This document shows, in pieces, positions 1-11,963 of a stretch of 64,000 bases of DNA. How positions within the stretch are numbered: position 1 is the stretch's first letter; the number at the start of each line of letters is the position of its first letter. The stretch comes from Rhizopus arrhizus. Taxonomy: Eukaryota > Mucoromycota > Mucoromycetes > Mucorales > Rhizopodaceae. The position numbers were made by a program, and so were the translations under genes. Below the pieces are notes generated by a model. It worked only from the letters and a program-made list of their open reading frames with translations, had not been told where the DNA came from and ran no database searches. The stretch covers positions 620,001 through 684,000 of the forward strand of contig JAKZZE010000027.1 of assembly GCA_024220505.1 (NCBI GenBank), in the 5' to 3' direction.

Positions 1-225
1 AAATATTATAATTAAAAAGAAATAAACTGGTATTATTCCTAATTTTTTCACTAATAAATTTTTTATTTCATTTATTTTAGGTATTTCAGTTGGTCGTTTT
101 GTATGAAATTTTTTTAATTCAATTATAGGCCAACCATATGATAAAAATTTCCAGAAATCTTTTGTTAAACTTTTATATTCTGCATCTAATTTCAATTGTA
201 TATCACTTGAATTATTAAGGTTCAT
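1..225 (-). CDS. Partial hypothetical ORF, runs off the left edge
   Basis: An open frame starts with ATG at 225-223 and reads leftwards for 75 codons to the window edge without a stop. The N-terminal half has ordinary protein composition (charged, with Trp, Tyr and Pro); the last 10-12 residues turn into Ile/Phe-rich AT-driven sequence and may already be intron. I do not recognise the protein. It is divergent from the Tnp2-like gene beginning at 480, with about 250 bp between them, so it may be the second gene of the same CACTA element. It could also be a chance ORF in AT-rich DNA. Confidence 0.35.
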   Translation of the reverse strand, partial: MNLNNSSDIQLKLDAEYKSLTKDFWKFLSYGWPIIELKKFHTKRPTEIPKINEIKNLLVKKLGIIPVYFFLIIIF

Positions 226-479
226 TTATCTTTTTTATTATAATAAGAATTCAATTTTTTTGAAAAAATAATAAGTAATAGTTATCTTGAGGGATGTCTA
301 CTACCATTTTAATAATCAATATTATTATAAATATCTATATAAAAATAGTTTATATATAAATTATTGAATATATCCAGATTTATTAAATTAAATTGAAATA
401 CATTATAAAAAAATTGTTCCATTAAATATATAATCTTTCATTTTATTATTTTTTGTGTTTTGGAACATATTAATATTTT
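226..479. promoter_or_regulatory. Divergent intergenic region with TATA-like box before the Tnp2-like gene
   Basis: AT-rich, non-coding. A TATATAA sequence at 427-433 lies about 47-53 bp upstream of the ATG at 480, a spacing like that seen for other promoters in this window. No other regulatory motif is evident. Confidence 0.35.
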
Positions 480-1519
480 ATGGAGGAAGATATCCATCAT
501 GGAGCTGGTGAACTATCACTGCAAAATTCTACTATAGAAATTACTTCATATGATGATGAAGTTAACGATGCTGATATAAATATTGATGTAGAAGTTGGCA
601 TGGAAAGCATGTCTAATGTTAGCGTTGGATCTGTTGCTTCATCACTTGATGGTAATCAAAAATTTAGGAATTAGTGATTGTTTATCATTATTGCGTTTTG
701 TTAACATATCACACTTTCATTGCTCTAGATAGTGCAGTGGTTTATGAGTACATTGGATCCAGCTTGCAACTCTCAGCAGTTGAAAAGGCTGCTGTTGAGC
801 TTATTCGATTGGCTGATCAACACGGTGTTAATCGTCAGTTCAAGAGAGATATGATAAACACTATAAACAAAACGCTATTAAGCAAGATTAATGAAGATGC
901 TCTCAATGGTAAATTAATAAACAATATAAAATTCCCCATTACCTCAAACATAAATCCAATAGAGATTGGTGGTATGATGCCTAGTCCCGACACAGTTTCA
1001 AGATGGATATGCAGTAGTCATGATGGTTTCCAAGTTGTTTCTCATTTTGATGTTTGTCCTAATGGCTGCTTCTTATATCCAAAGGATGATGCAAATATCT
1101 TGTTCTGTACTTATGAAAGTTGTCAGCTTCCAAGATATAAAAAGCATGATCAAGCTCTTGCCCTTCGACAAGCTGGTGTCGATTTGAATGATGATTCCTT
1201 CCCTTCTTTTGTTGCTGTTCAGCAAATGGCTGTTGTGTCTGTGGGTGCTACATTAGCACAAATGATGCTTGATGAAGACAAGAGAGAATTGTTTAAATAC
1301 CGTGCCGAACAGGATTGTACACATGAAGATGGAGTGTACAGGGACATCTTTGACGGTAAAATATATCAAGACTTTCTCTCCAGTCAGCAGCAACTTTTTC
1401 AGGATGATAGTGACATTGGGATTGTCTTGTTTGTTGATGGATTTCAGCCAAAGATTCAAACGGGAAGCACATTAACAATCATCCATTGCTTGGTGATGAA
1501 TTTAAGTCCTTCATACAGG
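480..1519 (+). pseudogene. Tnp2-like (CACTA) transposase, N-terminal part, broken by TcA
   Basis: Two exons can be read: 480-673 and 733-1519, joined across a 59-bp GT-AG intron (674-732). Splicing makes a TAT codon and keeps the frame into AVVYEYIGSS. Family resemblance: a CPNGCFLYPKDD...C...PRYK stretch as in Tnp2 transposases (usually CPNxCxLYxxE...CPVCGxxRYK), an FDGKIYQDF segment, then a VDGFQP segment corresponding to the conserved DGF region. The acidic first 65 residues are unlike the rest. The frame is stopped by TcA inserted at a TA (1520-1521). No continuation of the catalytic region is found in 3571-5222, so the gene was probably already truncated; an intron starting at GTAGTT (3568-3573 after TcA removal) is an alternative. 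Confidence 0.6.
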
Positions 1520-1521
1520 TA

Positions 1522-3568
1522 CACTAGGTGAAAAAATAGGGACAACCTACCCTAAAATAATTTTTAACTTTTTTTTTTCTCTTCCACTCCGTACGACATC
1601 CAAGCCATGCCTATAGAGCGTAACCTTAGGTAGTGAGTATTACGTTTCCTGCATATAAAACTGATCAGGATAACATATGGCGGAAGAAAAGAGGAAATAG
1701 TTGCAATAATTTTATAAGTGTTATATTATTGTGATATTTAGGGTTTATATATAAAAAAGTACTAAGTCAATCAACAAATATAAAAATAAGTGAGACTCAA
1801 AGTAGATTGTCCTTTATTCAAGTTAAAAATATGAGGGTATTTATACTTTTCTATCCACGGCTAAATAATAGTATTCACAGTATATGATTATTGATTATTA
1901 ATCGATATTAGACGATGCGTTAATTACATGATTGGTATTGTTTAACATCTTTTATCAAGAAGTAATTATTAATCCTGATTCAGGAACTTGTTAGAATATT
2001 CTGGAGTGGATCGGGATATGATTTTATTTGACGTGGCATAATACAATGTCCGATATTCCTAATTTGGATGATCATTGTTCGTAGTAATTTACAGTATTAC
2101 TTTATTATATGTGTAAATACCACAATTATAAAATGGGTAGTATTTATTTAATAACGAGTAAATCTCCCTTTTAATTTGATTACCGCTGCTATGCGATCAG
2201 ACATGCTGTCAATGTAACTTCTACAAACATCTTTATCTAGCTTGTTCCATTCAAAGTCCACTCGTTCCCATAGCTCGTCGATGTTTCTGGCCTTTCGTTC
2301 ATAAAGGCTTAACCTAAGTTTCAGCAAATGCCACACATGCTCTATAGGATTCAGATCCGGACTATTAGGTGGCCAATCGTTAATGTACTGGACCTTGTTT
2401 TGTTGGAGTCATGACATTGTTGATTTCGACTTGTGCTTTGGGTCGTTATCTTGTTAAAAGTAAATAGTGCGCTTGTTCATACCATAGTACTTCAGCGTTT
2501 CCATGTAAGTTGTTCGAAGAATATGCTGGTACACCAAGGAGTCCATGGTACCATTGTATACCTGGCACGCATATCCTGATCCCTCACTGGTTATACATCC
2601 CCACATGATCAATTTGCCGCCACCATGCTTCACTGAAAGATCTATGTGGTGTGGACGAAGGACATCATCAGGCTGGGTCCAATAGTATCTGCAGCCATTA
2701 GATCCCAAATGTTGATCTTCGTTTCATAGGAGAACATTACTTGATGCCACTATTGCATACACCAACTTTGATACTTTTTTGCCCATCCTAACCTCTGCTT
2801 GCGGTGGTTATTAGTTAAAAGAGGCTGCTTCTTTTTACGCCTAGCATAAAAATCCATTGATACAAGGACGTTTATTGCTGAACGGTAAGACATAGAATAC
2901 TCAAGTTGTATGAGCATCCGATGTACATCCTTGGCTGTCTTTAGGGCTCCTTTAATCAGTAATACCATGATATATTCCTTCGTAGCAGATGACACAAGTG
3001 TATGCCTACCACGTGTTGCGGGTACCATTGGCCCAAATAACTTGTTTCTATATCTCCTAACTGTCTTGGGATGGATACCAAATTTACCAACAATATCCTT
3101 TGGGCTTCTATTGCTCATAAGTGCAGACTTGATGCTGTCTTGCGTGTCTTGAGGTAAAGCGCGAAGCATAAGTAAGAGAAATTTCGCAGGAAGTAAGAAG
3201 AATATAACGAAAAAAAAAGAATATATGAATGAAGGAAAACAGCATTCATTTTATATTATTAATTATAGGAATGTGCATAGCTAAAATTAGAATTGGTTTG
3301 CATTTTAATTGTAGCTGATATTCTAGGTCAAATTAGAAGAGTACGAAATATGGTATAAAACTGAGCTGTGGAGTATCTAAAATTCTACCAATTATACATG
3401 CATTACTCCCTCATTTTCCATACTTGGCTCATCATATTTTGATGAAATACTTCATACATTAACCTCGGTTTAACATATTGCTAGCGTCATGAGGCGACCT
3501 TCTCTTAATGCTACATGCTGCATGAAATGAAATTTTCGAAAAGGTTGTCCCTATTTTTTCACCTAGTG
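1522..3568 (-). mobile_element. TcA: Tc1-like element, 2047 bp, inactive
   Basis: The ends are perfect inverted repeats of about 27 bp beginning CACTAGGTGAAAAAATAGGG, flanked by TA duplications at 1520-1521 and 3569-3570. The TIR resembles that of TcD (CAGTAGGTGAAAAAATACG), so the two are sister families. The coding part occupies 2148-3169 on the minus strand. About 600 bp (1549-2147) between the left TIR and the transposase stop is non-coding. Confidence 0.9.
2148..3169 (-). pseudogene. TcA Tc1-like transposase, decayed
   Basis: Starts at ATG 3169 (MLRALPQDTQDSIKSAL), with an N-terminal helix-turn-helix (PKDIVGKFGIHPKTVRRYRNK) and then the DDE domain. Lesions: a TAG stop at 2750-2752; the first catalytic Asp replaced by Tyr (FSYET); a 1-nt deletion near 2702 within the NIWGSNG region; a TAA before QDNDPKH; a further stop; then the C-terminal block (NPIEHVWHLLKLRL) open to 2148. 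The spacing between second D and E is 35 residues (DD35E), as in TcC. With the first Asp gone and several stops, it cannot encode an active enzyme. Confidence 0.9.
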
Positions 3569-3570
3569 TA

Positions 3571-5040
3571 GTTCATATTCTGTAAACATACATTAGACAC
3601 AGTGTATATCAACAAACGATCACTATTTACCTTAAAAAAAAAAGCTAATTCTTGTTAAATATTTGTAAAAGTATGTTGTTCAAGTTTCTTCTATAAATCA
3701 TTAGAATCAAAGGCAAACGGGTTTTTCTTTATCATAACTATTTACTTTTACACTTTCACGGAGCCATGTATTAATCGACCATGATATAATTATAATTCAG
3801 GATAAAAGAGCAATTTTGATGCAAAGGGGCAAATAACTAGATTAAGGTACAAGATAAATAATAATAGTTTAATTGTTAGCAAGTGTTTAGAATAGTAAAA
3901 ATAATTACGAACCGTAAGAATTTCGTAGCAGGATTACATGAAGAAAGAAAAGAAGTACAATTGGAAGTTTCTTGTACTTTTTGAAACACTTGTAAGTTAT
4001 AACGACGTCATCCCAGAGCATTTGCAAACTCTTTTTTTTTTTTTTTCTTTTATAATTATTATTTTTGAAATTCAGTTTATTTAATTCATGATTACAACAA
4101 TTGTTAGGTCTATCGTTCTTTAGTAGTCAAACAGATTGAATTCCTTTGGCTTCAGTTAAACTGACTATAGCAGAGAAAAAGTATAATAACAAAGGACAAC
4201 CTACTCAAATCAATATTTTTACCCAATGAAGAAGTAATTTATAAACAAATTACTTTATTGTATATGGTCTGAATTTGATAATAGTTTATACAACTCTTTT
4301 TTATATCTATTACGCATTTATATTCTTCAGTTTATTTCTCCATATTTAATACAAAAAAATTAAGATTCACAACTATGACAAATCACTCTCAGTTCAATTA
4401 ACATAAAAAGTTTGTAATGTAACTCGACTAGTAAAAGTATAATGAAGCAGTACTACAATTGGATACAAAGAAAAGTTACAGCAATCAAAGCATATCTTGT
4501 TTAAATTTGCTAAAATAAATAGAACTAACGGTACAGGTGCATTACTGACTTTTTGCCATAATGTTTACATGTCTTCTTTTTCACATTTTAAGTTTCCATT
4601 AAAAACATATCAGCTAGAGCACAAGATGTGGAAGTGGTTTAAGATACGACAATTGACAGAGGCATAAAAAAACGTAAGCTTTGTTCTTTTTTTACATTTT
4701 TGGCAGCAATGGAGTTATAAGTTGTCTCTTTTTTTGTTGTTGCAAATTATCTATTCTAAAAACAACCACAAAATATAGTTCAAGAAAGAAACAAAAAAGA
4801 GAGTCGCAGAACGTTTTTTTTTTTAAAAAAAATAAAAAATTGTACACAATCTACTTTCTTTGTAATTGCTTAAAAAAACCAATGAAAAGGAATCTTTTTT
4901 ACGACCATTACAATCATAATGCAGAAAAATGCAAGTTGTATAATATCGGTTCGTTACGTCTTTTAACAGCATAACTCAAGTTTTATCTAGTTTAAAAAGT
5001 GATTTTGCCAAGTAGATCCAGCCCATTTCAATATTTACCT

Positions 5041-5079
<39 letters not shown>

Positions 5080-5222
5080 GGAGCAATAAAAATGAATGGA
5101 GCGCTTTAAAAAAAAATGCGGAGAACAACCAAAAATAAACTCAAAAATACACTAGAAGCACTGTAAAAAAATGCTTCAAGCAGTATTCGTATTCTTCTAC
5201 AAGCATTCTTTGCGCCGTAGTG
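3571..5222. repeat. CACTA 3' subterminal region; inverted copy at 40866-42487
   Basis: This 1.65-kb AT-rich block matches the reverse complement of 40866-42487 along its length, with scattered substitutions and indels (for example a poly-A of about 37 bp here at 5043-5079 against a shorter poly-T there). Homology starts at the TA where TcA inserted and ends at the CACTA terminus at 5222. No convincing coding sequence lies inside; the 97-aa frame at 4681-4974 is AT-rich low complexity. Confidence 0.75.
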
Positions 5223-7276
5223 TGTTCATACCTACAAATCGTCAAGATCAAATACCAAACGATCCAATGGATTTATCAGTATTGATACATCAACTTAATG
5301 CTATGAATATGGCAAACAATGGCCATCACCAGCGAGAACGAGTGTCTTTAAGAAATAACCGCAACATCATTTGCCACTGGTGTAAGAAATCCGGTCATGC
5401 TATAGCTGATTGCAGAACTAGACTTCGTGAAGTAAGAGAGTTTGAGCAAAATAGAATGCGACAAAACCGAGGAAATAGTAGACAACAATTCAACCGTCAG
5501 CGTGACTATCGTCAATATAACAGTAACAAAGTGTACCATGCTGATCTGATCGAATTTGAACCGAGTAATGTTGACAATGCAAACAAACCACGTAGTAATT
5601 TTACTTCCATTGATAGTGTTAATAAAGATTCTCTACTTGAACTTTCCCCTTACCCTTTTAACTTTACTTTGGATCGTGGCTTTCTAATGAATGCATCTTT
5701 GACTTCTTCATTATTACCTACCTATACTATTCATATTAATGGTCAACCTTTTCAAGCATTGATCGATAGCGGTGCTAGTGCAAACTATATTCATCCTAAG
5801 CTTTTAAAGGTTGTTGATTCATATCGCCCTGTTAGTAACCAAGCAGTGGAAAAGGCCAATGGTGAACAATCGATTATCTCTGGTGAAGCCACATGTACCA
5901 TGGAAGTAAAGGGGGAGGGTAAGATCTTTATTAACACTTTCAAGGCTTTTGTCTTTGAATCTAAATTTGATGTCATACTGGGTACCTCATGGTTAAAACA
6001 AGTCAAACCGAAGCCAGACTGGTTCGATAGTACATGGACTATTACTTTGATTGATGGTTCAACTATGACAATAGAACCTTACAAGAAAAATAATAATGAT
6101 TAATGAAAGCAAGAAGATATTAATGTAGTAATTTCTGCAAAACAATTGAATAGTTTAGCCAAGAAAAACCAAATATCGGAATGCTACCTAGTACATGCTT
6201 CATTTGATGGAACTACATTAAATTACCTAAACAACATAAATGAAACCGATGTCAATTGGGCTACAGAGTTCAGCAAAGAATTTCCTGAAGTATTCAAGGG
6301 TCACATTTCTGGACTTCCACCTATGCGAGATACTCAAGAAATTATTGTCACAAGACCTGATGCTGTGCCTGTATCTAGACCGCCGTACAAAATGTCGCCT
6401 TTGGAATTAAATGAATTACGCAAACAACTTGATGATCTTTTGGCTAAAGGATTGATTGAGCCATGTGCTTCGGAATGGTCAAATCCTCTTCTATTTGTCC
6501 GAAAACCAAATGGTGATCTACGCATGTGTTGTGATTATAGAATGCTGAATAAGGTGACATTAAAGCAAAAGATACAATTACCTAGAATAGATGAATGCTT
6601 AGAAAGACTTCATAATGCTAAACATTTTACTTCATTGGATCTAACTAATGGTTTCCATCAACAAAGATTGTCTGAAGCTGACTCAGCAAAAACGGCTATA
6701 AGTACCAGATATGGACAATTCTGTTGGAAGGTGGTCCCCTTTTAGGTCTATCAAATAGTGGTCCTGCTTTTCAGAAGATGATGAACACTGTTTTGGCTGA
6801 ATATATCGATAAATTTGTGATGGTGTACCTGGACAATATTTTAATATTTACCAATGGTGATGAACAACAACATAAGAAGCATGTTCGTATGGTGTTGGAA
6901 AAATTGAATGAAGCAAAGCTGATAATCAACAAGAAAAAATGTCTTTTTAATTGTAAAGAACTAACGTTTTTGGGATTCAATATTAGTGCACAAGGAATTA
7001 AGCCGGCTCCTCAAAAAGTTGACGCTATTCAATCTTGGCCTGTGCCTACTAATGTTCAACAAATAAGACAGTTTATTGGTCTAGCTCAGCATTATCGAAG
7101 ATTTATTCCTGGATTTGCAGGCATTGCTGCTCCTTTAACTGATCTCACAAAAGGATCTGGTCCAAAACGTCGTCCGATTGTATGGAATGAGGAATGTCAG
7201 AAAAGCTTTGATTTGATAAAGAAGAAAATGATGAATGCACCTGTGTTGATAAATCCTGATATGACTAAACCATTCC
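5223..7276 (+). pseudogene. gypsy-1: decayed Ty3/gypsy gag-protease-RT
   Basis: Coding begins right after the CACTA end (QDQIPNDPMDLSVLIHQL). Order: gag C-terminus with a CX2CX4HX4C zinc knuckle (CHWCKKSGHAIADC, about 5380-5421); retroviral-type protease (ALIDSGASANYIH, about 5758-5796); RT (RKPNGDLRMCCDYRMLNK...; VYLDNILIF) and the connection region (QFIGLAQHYRRFIPGFAGIAAPL). Lesions: tandem in-frame stops TAA TGA at 6101-6106, an insertion of about 2 nt near 6744 that shifts frame, and YLDN in place of YxDD, losing a catalytic Asp. Homology stops at about 7276 before RNase H. No LTRs are recognised; the 5' side is cut by CACTA-1. Ordinary annotation would give three ORFs (5171-6103, 6146-6745, 6724-7329); the first 17 codons of the first ORF are CACTA sequence. 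Confidence 0.85.
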
Positions 7277-8525
7277 GGGACAACTGGGAGTTCAGGCCAC
7301 GATGGATAAATTCTTGGGTCTGTGGTTAAATCGGAGCTATAATCACAATCCAAAAATAGAAACATATACTTTCGGTCATTGCGCATCGATTGGTACTATT
7401 TTTGTATTCAAATTCCGACTTTTTGATATCAATATTTGCATTTGAAAATAGGCGGTATGGATGAAATTTTGGCGCTCTTGATATCCATGAGATCTTTATG
7501 GATTTTTATGAAATTTTGGATAATTGTGTAACGGTATGTTCCAAAAATAAGTGTGCTTATTGTTTTAACTTGTCCCGACTTGCTGTAGAGAAATATGCCA
7601 AAAACTAACGCAAAAAAATAGAAATGTCGGGGTTTGTGGCGGAAATTTTGCACATCTATTTGCGACGGCTATATCGTTTGGTCTGCAAAATTTTATAAAA
7701 AACTTTCAAGTTATGATAGGTTTATAGGGCTCCTAAATTTGTAGCATATTCGCACTTTTCTTAACATTGCGGAGCGAATATTTGACTTCACACTCCGAGA
7801 CTTTGGGAAGCTACTTATTTTGCTATGTTTTGCGTGTGGTAAAATTTTTAACAGAATCTAAAAAATTGAGTTTTGGGCACTCCGACACTGTAAGCATCTG
7901 GTTTCCTCAGCTTGGCCTTGTTTACATTTGTGAAGGATCAATGCTCCCAAACCACTTTGTACGTTCTTTGGACTCTAATTGCACTAATTAATGGCTGTTA
8001 TAGAGAACATCATTATGACTGCCAAAAGTTTTCTGACCTAATTAGGATTCATAGCGTACATGCTATAACTAGGACTTCTTATAAAGAGGTATCATCCATT
8101 GTCCGGATATGCATGCCACATAAAAGCTTATTCTCAAATATCTTTTGAAAAATATGAGATAAATACTAATACTTCTGGCTAAATGCATCATTATTATCAT
8201 GTAAGAATCATGTTTTTTCTTCGATTTTTAAAAGGTGTTTATTTTTTGGCTATGACTCCAACATTAGTTGTAAAAAGTAACTAATTGTAATTATTGTGTA
8301 ATTGTTAAAATAATAAAAGAAAAGCTGGAAACAAAGATTGAGAAACAACTTGAACACCTTTGAATCTAATCATTCTTCGGCTTAAGTTAAAAGTAAAATT
8401 ACACTAACTGAAGGCAGATATTTATATCTTATGGAGTGAGGAATATTTCAATTATAAAAAAGATAAAATCTAAAAGAAATGATAAAAGTTAGTATTAATA
8501 TAAAATCATATTATTATGCAAGTTA
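7277..8525. other. Unassigned region
   Basis: Sequence after the point where gypsy-1 loses homology. Several short frames (up to 83 aa) exist in both directions but none resembles a known family or shows consistent coding composition. No terminal repeats were recognised. It may be the remnant of another insertion or part of a gypsy-1 deletion junction. Confidence 0.4.
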
Positions 8526-10155
8526 CAGTAGCGGACAAAACTGGTGCACAAAACTTAAAATTAACATTGTATCTCCGCCATATGTCTGCGACTTTTGTGG
8601 TATATACCATCTGAAAGACAGTCCAAAATATACATTATGTTATGTAAACCGGAACTGTACCGGACATCCCCCAGGCATAAGGTCATTTTTAGTGATTTTT
8701 TGCATATTTCAATTTTCGCCAAAAATGTAGTGCTTGTCTAGCCTTCTTTCAATTTTCCCCGTATCTCTCCCGTTTGCTTTCAGATTTCACAGCATATTAG
8801 TAAATTTTAGTAGCTCTTAAAAAATATATAAAACTGTACTTATTTTGTATTTCCCATTGAGCCCCCCCTTTTGTTTTTACCCTATTCACTATAACAAAGT
8901 ACTAGCCTTATATGTTTAAGAAAATAAGCAACTGTAAAAATGAAACTCTGAGATCTCGAATACACTTAGTTCGTACGACAACAGATATTCCTAGAGTAAC
9001 AAGAATCTCTAAATGGACAATCAACAGGAGAAAGAGGGAAGAAAGAAACTTAATGTCTTGTGATCATGAAGGTATTCCGCTATTAGCCTGAAAAGTTATT
9101 AGTTCAGTCATCAACCTAGAGCTTGGACAAGGTCCGCTACACACAGTTCCTGATGCTCAGCACATTTTGAGGACCTTAAGATACAGTATTAGCAAATTGT
9201 CAGTCTGAAGGCACTGTAGAAAGCTAGATTTTGAGTCTGGAAGTAAGGAATCGAAGAATTTCATCAGCTGTATAAGTCGGAAAAAGCGATGAATGTGGTA
9301 TCACGACAAGCCATTGTATACTATAGAGGGCTGGAAGTCTGCTATCTTTAGCAATGAAACAAATATGAACATTATGGATGCAGACAGTATACACTAATAT
9401 TGAAAGCAAGTCGAGCAACCTTAGCGATTTTTTCACGGTGATCAAACAATGAAGCATGCTGGCTGCTCTGTTATGTTTTAAGGCTGTATTAGATATTGAG
9501 GACCAGAATATGTGTGTCAAGTATATGATGGTATAATGAACTCATAAATATACACATATATTTCGCTTACTTCATACCACAAAAGCCTAGCGTATAGTAG
9601 TCTAAAACGTCGTAATCTCTCGTTTCAGTATGACAATGACACAAGGCACAAGTCAACGCATGTCACAAACTCAATATTTGATAACAGCGCTTCTGTGCTA
9701 CAAGTTTAGCCGCCACTAATCCCGGCCTAAGTCCGCTTAAGCATGCCAGGTGGCAATTGATGGCAAAGGTATGATGGTACGACACTAGATCAAAAAGGGT
9801 CGATGATCTTTGGAAAAGAGTAGTTAAAGAGCCGGGTTCTTTTATTGAAAATGATATACACGCATATTATTAGCATATGCAAAGAAGGACATCCGATGAT
9901 ATCAAGAGATGAGATGATTATATAAAGTCTAAGGTCTTAGCCACTTTTGCGGTTTTTAGAAAATATAAAATTTTATAAATTTAAAGCACGCTTATCGCTC
10001 AGTTTTAACAATGTCATGCTTAGAACATACATAGATTACAATGACTAGCACATCCTCCTTCTGGTACAGTTTCATGACTATTGCGATTACCATGAGCAGG
10101 TAATGGTAGTTAAAAGCTGAAAAAAAGTTTTGTGCACCAGTTTTGTCCGCTACTG
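8526..10155 (+). mobile_element. TcB1: Tc1-like element, 1630 bp, decayed transposase
   Basis: Ends are inverted repeats of about 28 bp beginning CAGTAGCGGACAAAACTGGT, with TA on both sides (8524-8525, 10156-10157). The plus strand carries a rotted Tc1 transposase: IFSNETN-like (first Asp changed to Asn), QYDNDTRH-like second Asp block, and many stops and frameshifts. Near-identical copies are TcB2 (33088-34118, truncated), TcB3 (43907-45537, inverted) and TcB4 (46421-48050). They share the same internal stops, so decay preceded amplification. Confidence 0.9.
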
Positions 10156-11305
10156 TATATGACTTTGTAAATTTTTCAATATTAATACTAATACAACACA
10201 CATTTATTAATTTTAGAATTTATCATAATTTTTAAGTTACTCTTAATATTTAAATAATTATTATTTTTACATCAGTTGTTTCTTAACCAATTTACTGTAT
10301 TTATGAAAATGGTATTAATTATATTAAACAATATCTTTTTAGTATTTGTTTTCTTTTTTTATTTTGTAAAAAAAATAATATGAATTGGAATGTTTCTCAG
10401 TAGCTTAATATCCTCTATTGTAAGCGTTTCTTTAACTGTAAGGTACTTTAGCAAATGTCATTTATAATTATGGTTGTGAAAAGCTTTCGTCTGTTCGTTT
10501 GTATGCCTGTCATATATTTATCTTTTACTCTGGGATTTTTTCACTGATTTGAATAACGCTATTTCAATTATGTGAAAGATTAGAGAGATATTTGACATTT
10601 GATTGGATTTTGTTACTTTAGTTAATACTTCTTCTTATCAAAGACTCTCATAAATACAAAACATATTCTAAAAGAATATATTTAATTGGAATTGATTGTA
10701 TGACCTTATTTAAATAAACTTATATTTTATTTAGCTATAATCTTGTATTAAGACTTATATTTACCAATGTCAACTACATTTAGTTAATGTTCTAAAATGA
10801 TAATAACATATATACTTTTATATAATAACACAATATCATTCGTAAATATACTTTAGAAATATTAATTCATATCGGTTTTAGACTATTTCGTTAATTACAA
10901 GCTTATTTTTAATTTAATTTTAAAATGTTCTGATTAAATGTATTGTTCTCATTATAATTCGTATTAGAAAAAAAAGTAAGTTTTTTATTGGATTCGATAC
11001 ATTTCTCTTTGCTGTTTAGTTTTTTATTGCATGTGTATTTATATTCGATAATAGGTATAAAAAAGAAACTAAAACAGTCTGTAATATTTAGGCAAAGAAA
11101 AATTATAAGCAAGAGCATAATAGTGCTTTTGGTGTGCAAATAAAAGTTAACATATATTGATGCACTGATTACATAAAAAAAAAATTGTCACTTCATATAA
11201 GTTTAAGTAATTTACATTAAAATACCTCTATCACATCGAAAAGGTATATAACAGATATCTTTGTAAAAAATTGTTCGTGTTTTCTAATATCTTTTACGTT
11301 TATTA
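10156..11305. other. AT-rich region without recognised genes
   Basis: Very AT-rich. The longest frame (10909-11139, minus, 76 aa) starts with a hydrophobic leader but is otherwise Asn/Lys/Ile-rich as expected by chance. No repeats or terminal structures were recognised. Confidence 0.5.
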
Positions 11306-11454
11306 TATTGCATTTGAAGTACTTTGTTCTGCGACCATAGCATTGTACAATGCTTCTGATGCTGTTTGAAGGTTATCTATATCTCTGTTTCGCACAACTT
11401 CCAGTAATCTACTTGTAGCTTATTCGACCGAAAGGGTACTATTGTTATCAGAAC
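11306..11454 (-). pseudogene. C-terminal fragment of an unknown protein, cut by gypsy-2
   Basis: Reading leftwards from 11454, about 49 codons encode a helix-like Leu/Ala/Glu-rich tail (ATSRLLEVVRNRDIDNLQ followed by TASEALYNAMVAEQ), ending at TAA 11306-11308 with one in-frame TAA near the start. Base composition is less AT-rich than the flanks. It abuts the gypsy-2 left LTR, so it may be the exon of a host or element gene that gypsy-2 disrupted. I do not recognise the protein, and the other half is not visible beyond 19321. Confidence 0.35.
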
Positions 11455-11457
11455 TAG

Positions 11458-11963
11458 TGTAACTTGTTAGTACTTGGGATTTGGATTGTATTAAAGTGTT
11501 GTAGATTTGTTTAATAAGAGGTTAGAAGCCTTGAATGACTTGAGTTTGATTAACTTGACTGAACGTTTAACAGTTCTTTTGATAAAGTAATTTGGTTTTA
11601 AGTAGTGACCACCAGATCTTTATAGATCAATGAGGTTAAGAGTAAGATTGTTTAATAAAAGATAAAAATAAAAGGGATCTTTCTTGATTCGTGATAATTC
11701 AGGTATCAGATCAGAAAGAATAAGTAAAAATAAAAAGAAAAGAAAAGGTAATTGTGACCCAATAAGAAAAGATTGCTTTTTAAGCGCAAGAAAATATGAT
11801 TTATTGAATGTCTGTTATTTTGTTCAAAATATTCATCTTATTTATATAAAAATATGGGTGCCTATTGTCTCTTGTCCTGAACTGTAAATTAAAGTTCATG
11901 TTCTTCATCCAAACTGTAATTGTACATGTTTGTATCGGGGACTAAATCATTGTTCGTGTTACA
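11458..11963 (-). repeat. gypsy-2 3' LTR
   Basis: Begins TGTAAC and ends GTTACA on the plus strand, 506 bp. It contains the GTAGTGACCACCA motif at 11602-11614 and a TATATAAA-type box near 11839-11848 (minus sense). The polypurine tract lies just outside at 11964-11974 (minus sense TTGGGGGATC). The ORF-X frame runs 75 bp into this LTR. Confidence 0.8.

Larger units (their letters stand above)
1..5222 (+). mobile_element. CACTA-1: right part of a CACTA (En/Spm-type) DNA transposon
   Basis: The right terminus at 5209-5222 reads TTTGCGCCGTAGTG, the reverse complement of CACTACGGCGCAAA, i.e. a CACTA-type end. The same end occurs at 40866 (inverted) and at 50633-50646. Inside is a Tnp2-like transposase fragment (480-1519), the transposase family of CACTA elements. 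The left terminus lies outside the window. The element is interrupted by TcA (1522-3568), and 3571-5222 has a diverged inverted copy at 40866-42487. It inserted upstream of, or into, the gag of gypsy-1, whose coding sequence begins directly after 5222. Confidence 0.6.

Noticed and set aside
5171..5222. ATG at 5171 as start of the gypsy-1 gag ORF
   Set aside because: The first 17 codons are the CACTA-1 terminus; the ORF is a chance fusion across an insertion junction.
9224..9520. Repeated 65-98-aa ORFs (also near 33786, 44605, 47119)
   Set aside because: All are antisense to the decayed TcB transposase; their repetition only reflects the TcB copies.
10909..11139. 76-aa minus-strand ORF with a signal-peptide-like start
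   Set aside because: Hydrophobic leader but the rest is Asn/Lys/Ile-rich AT-driven sequence; no intron, promoter or homology support.
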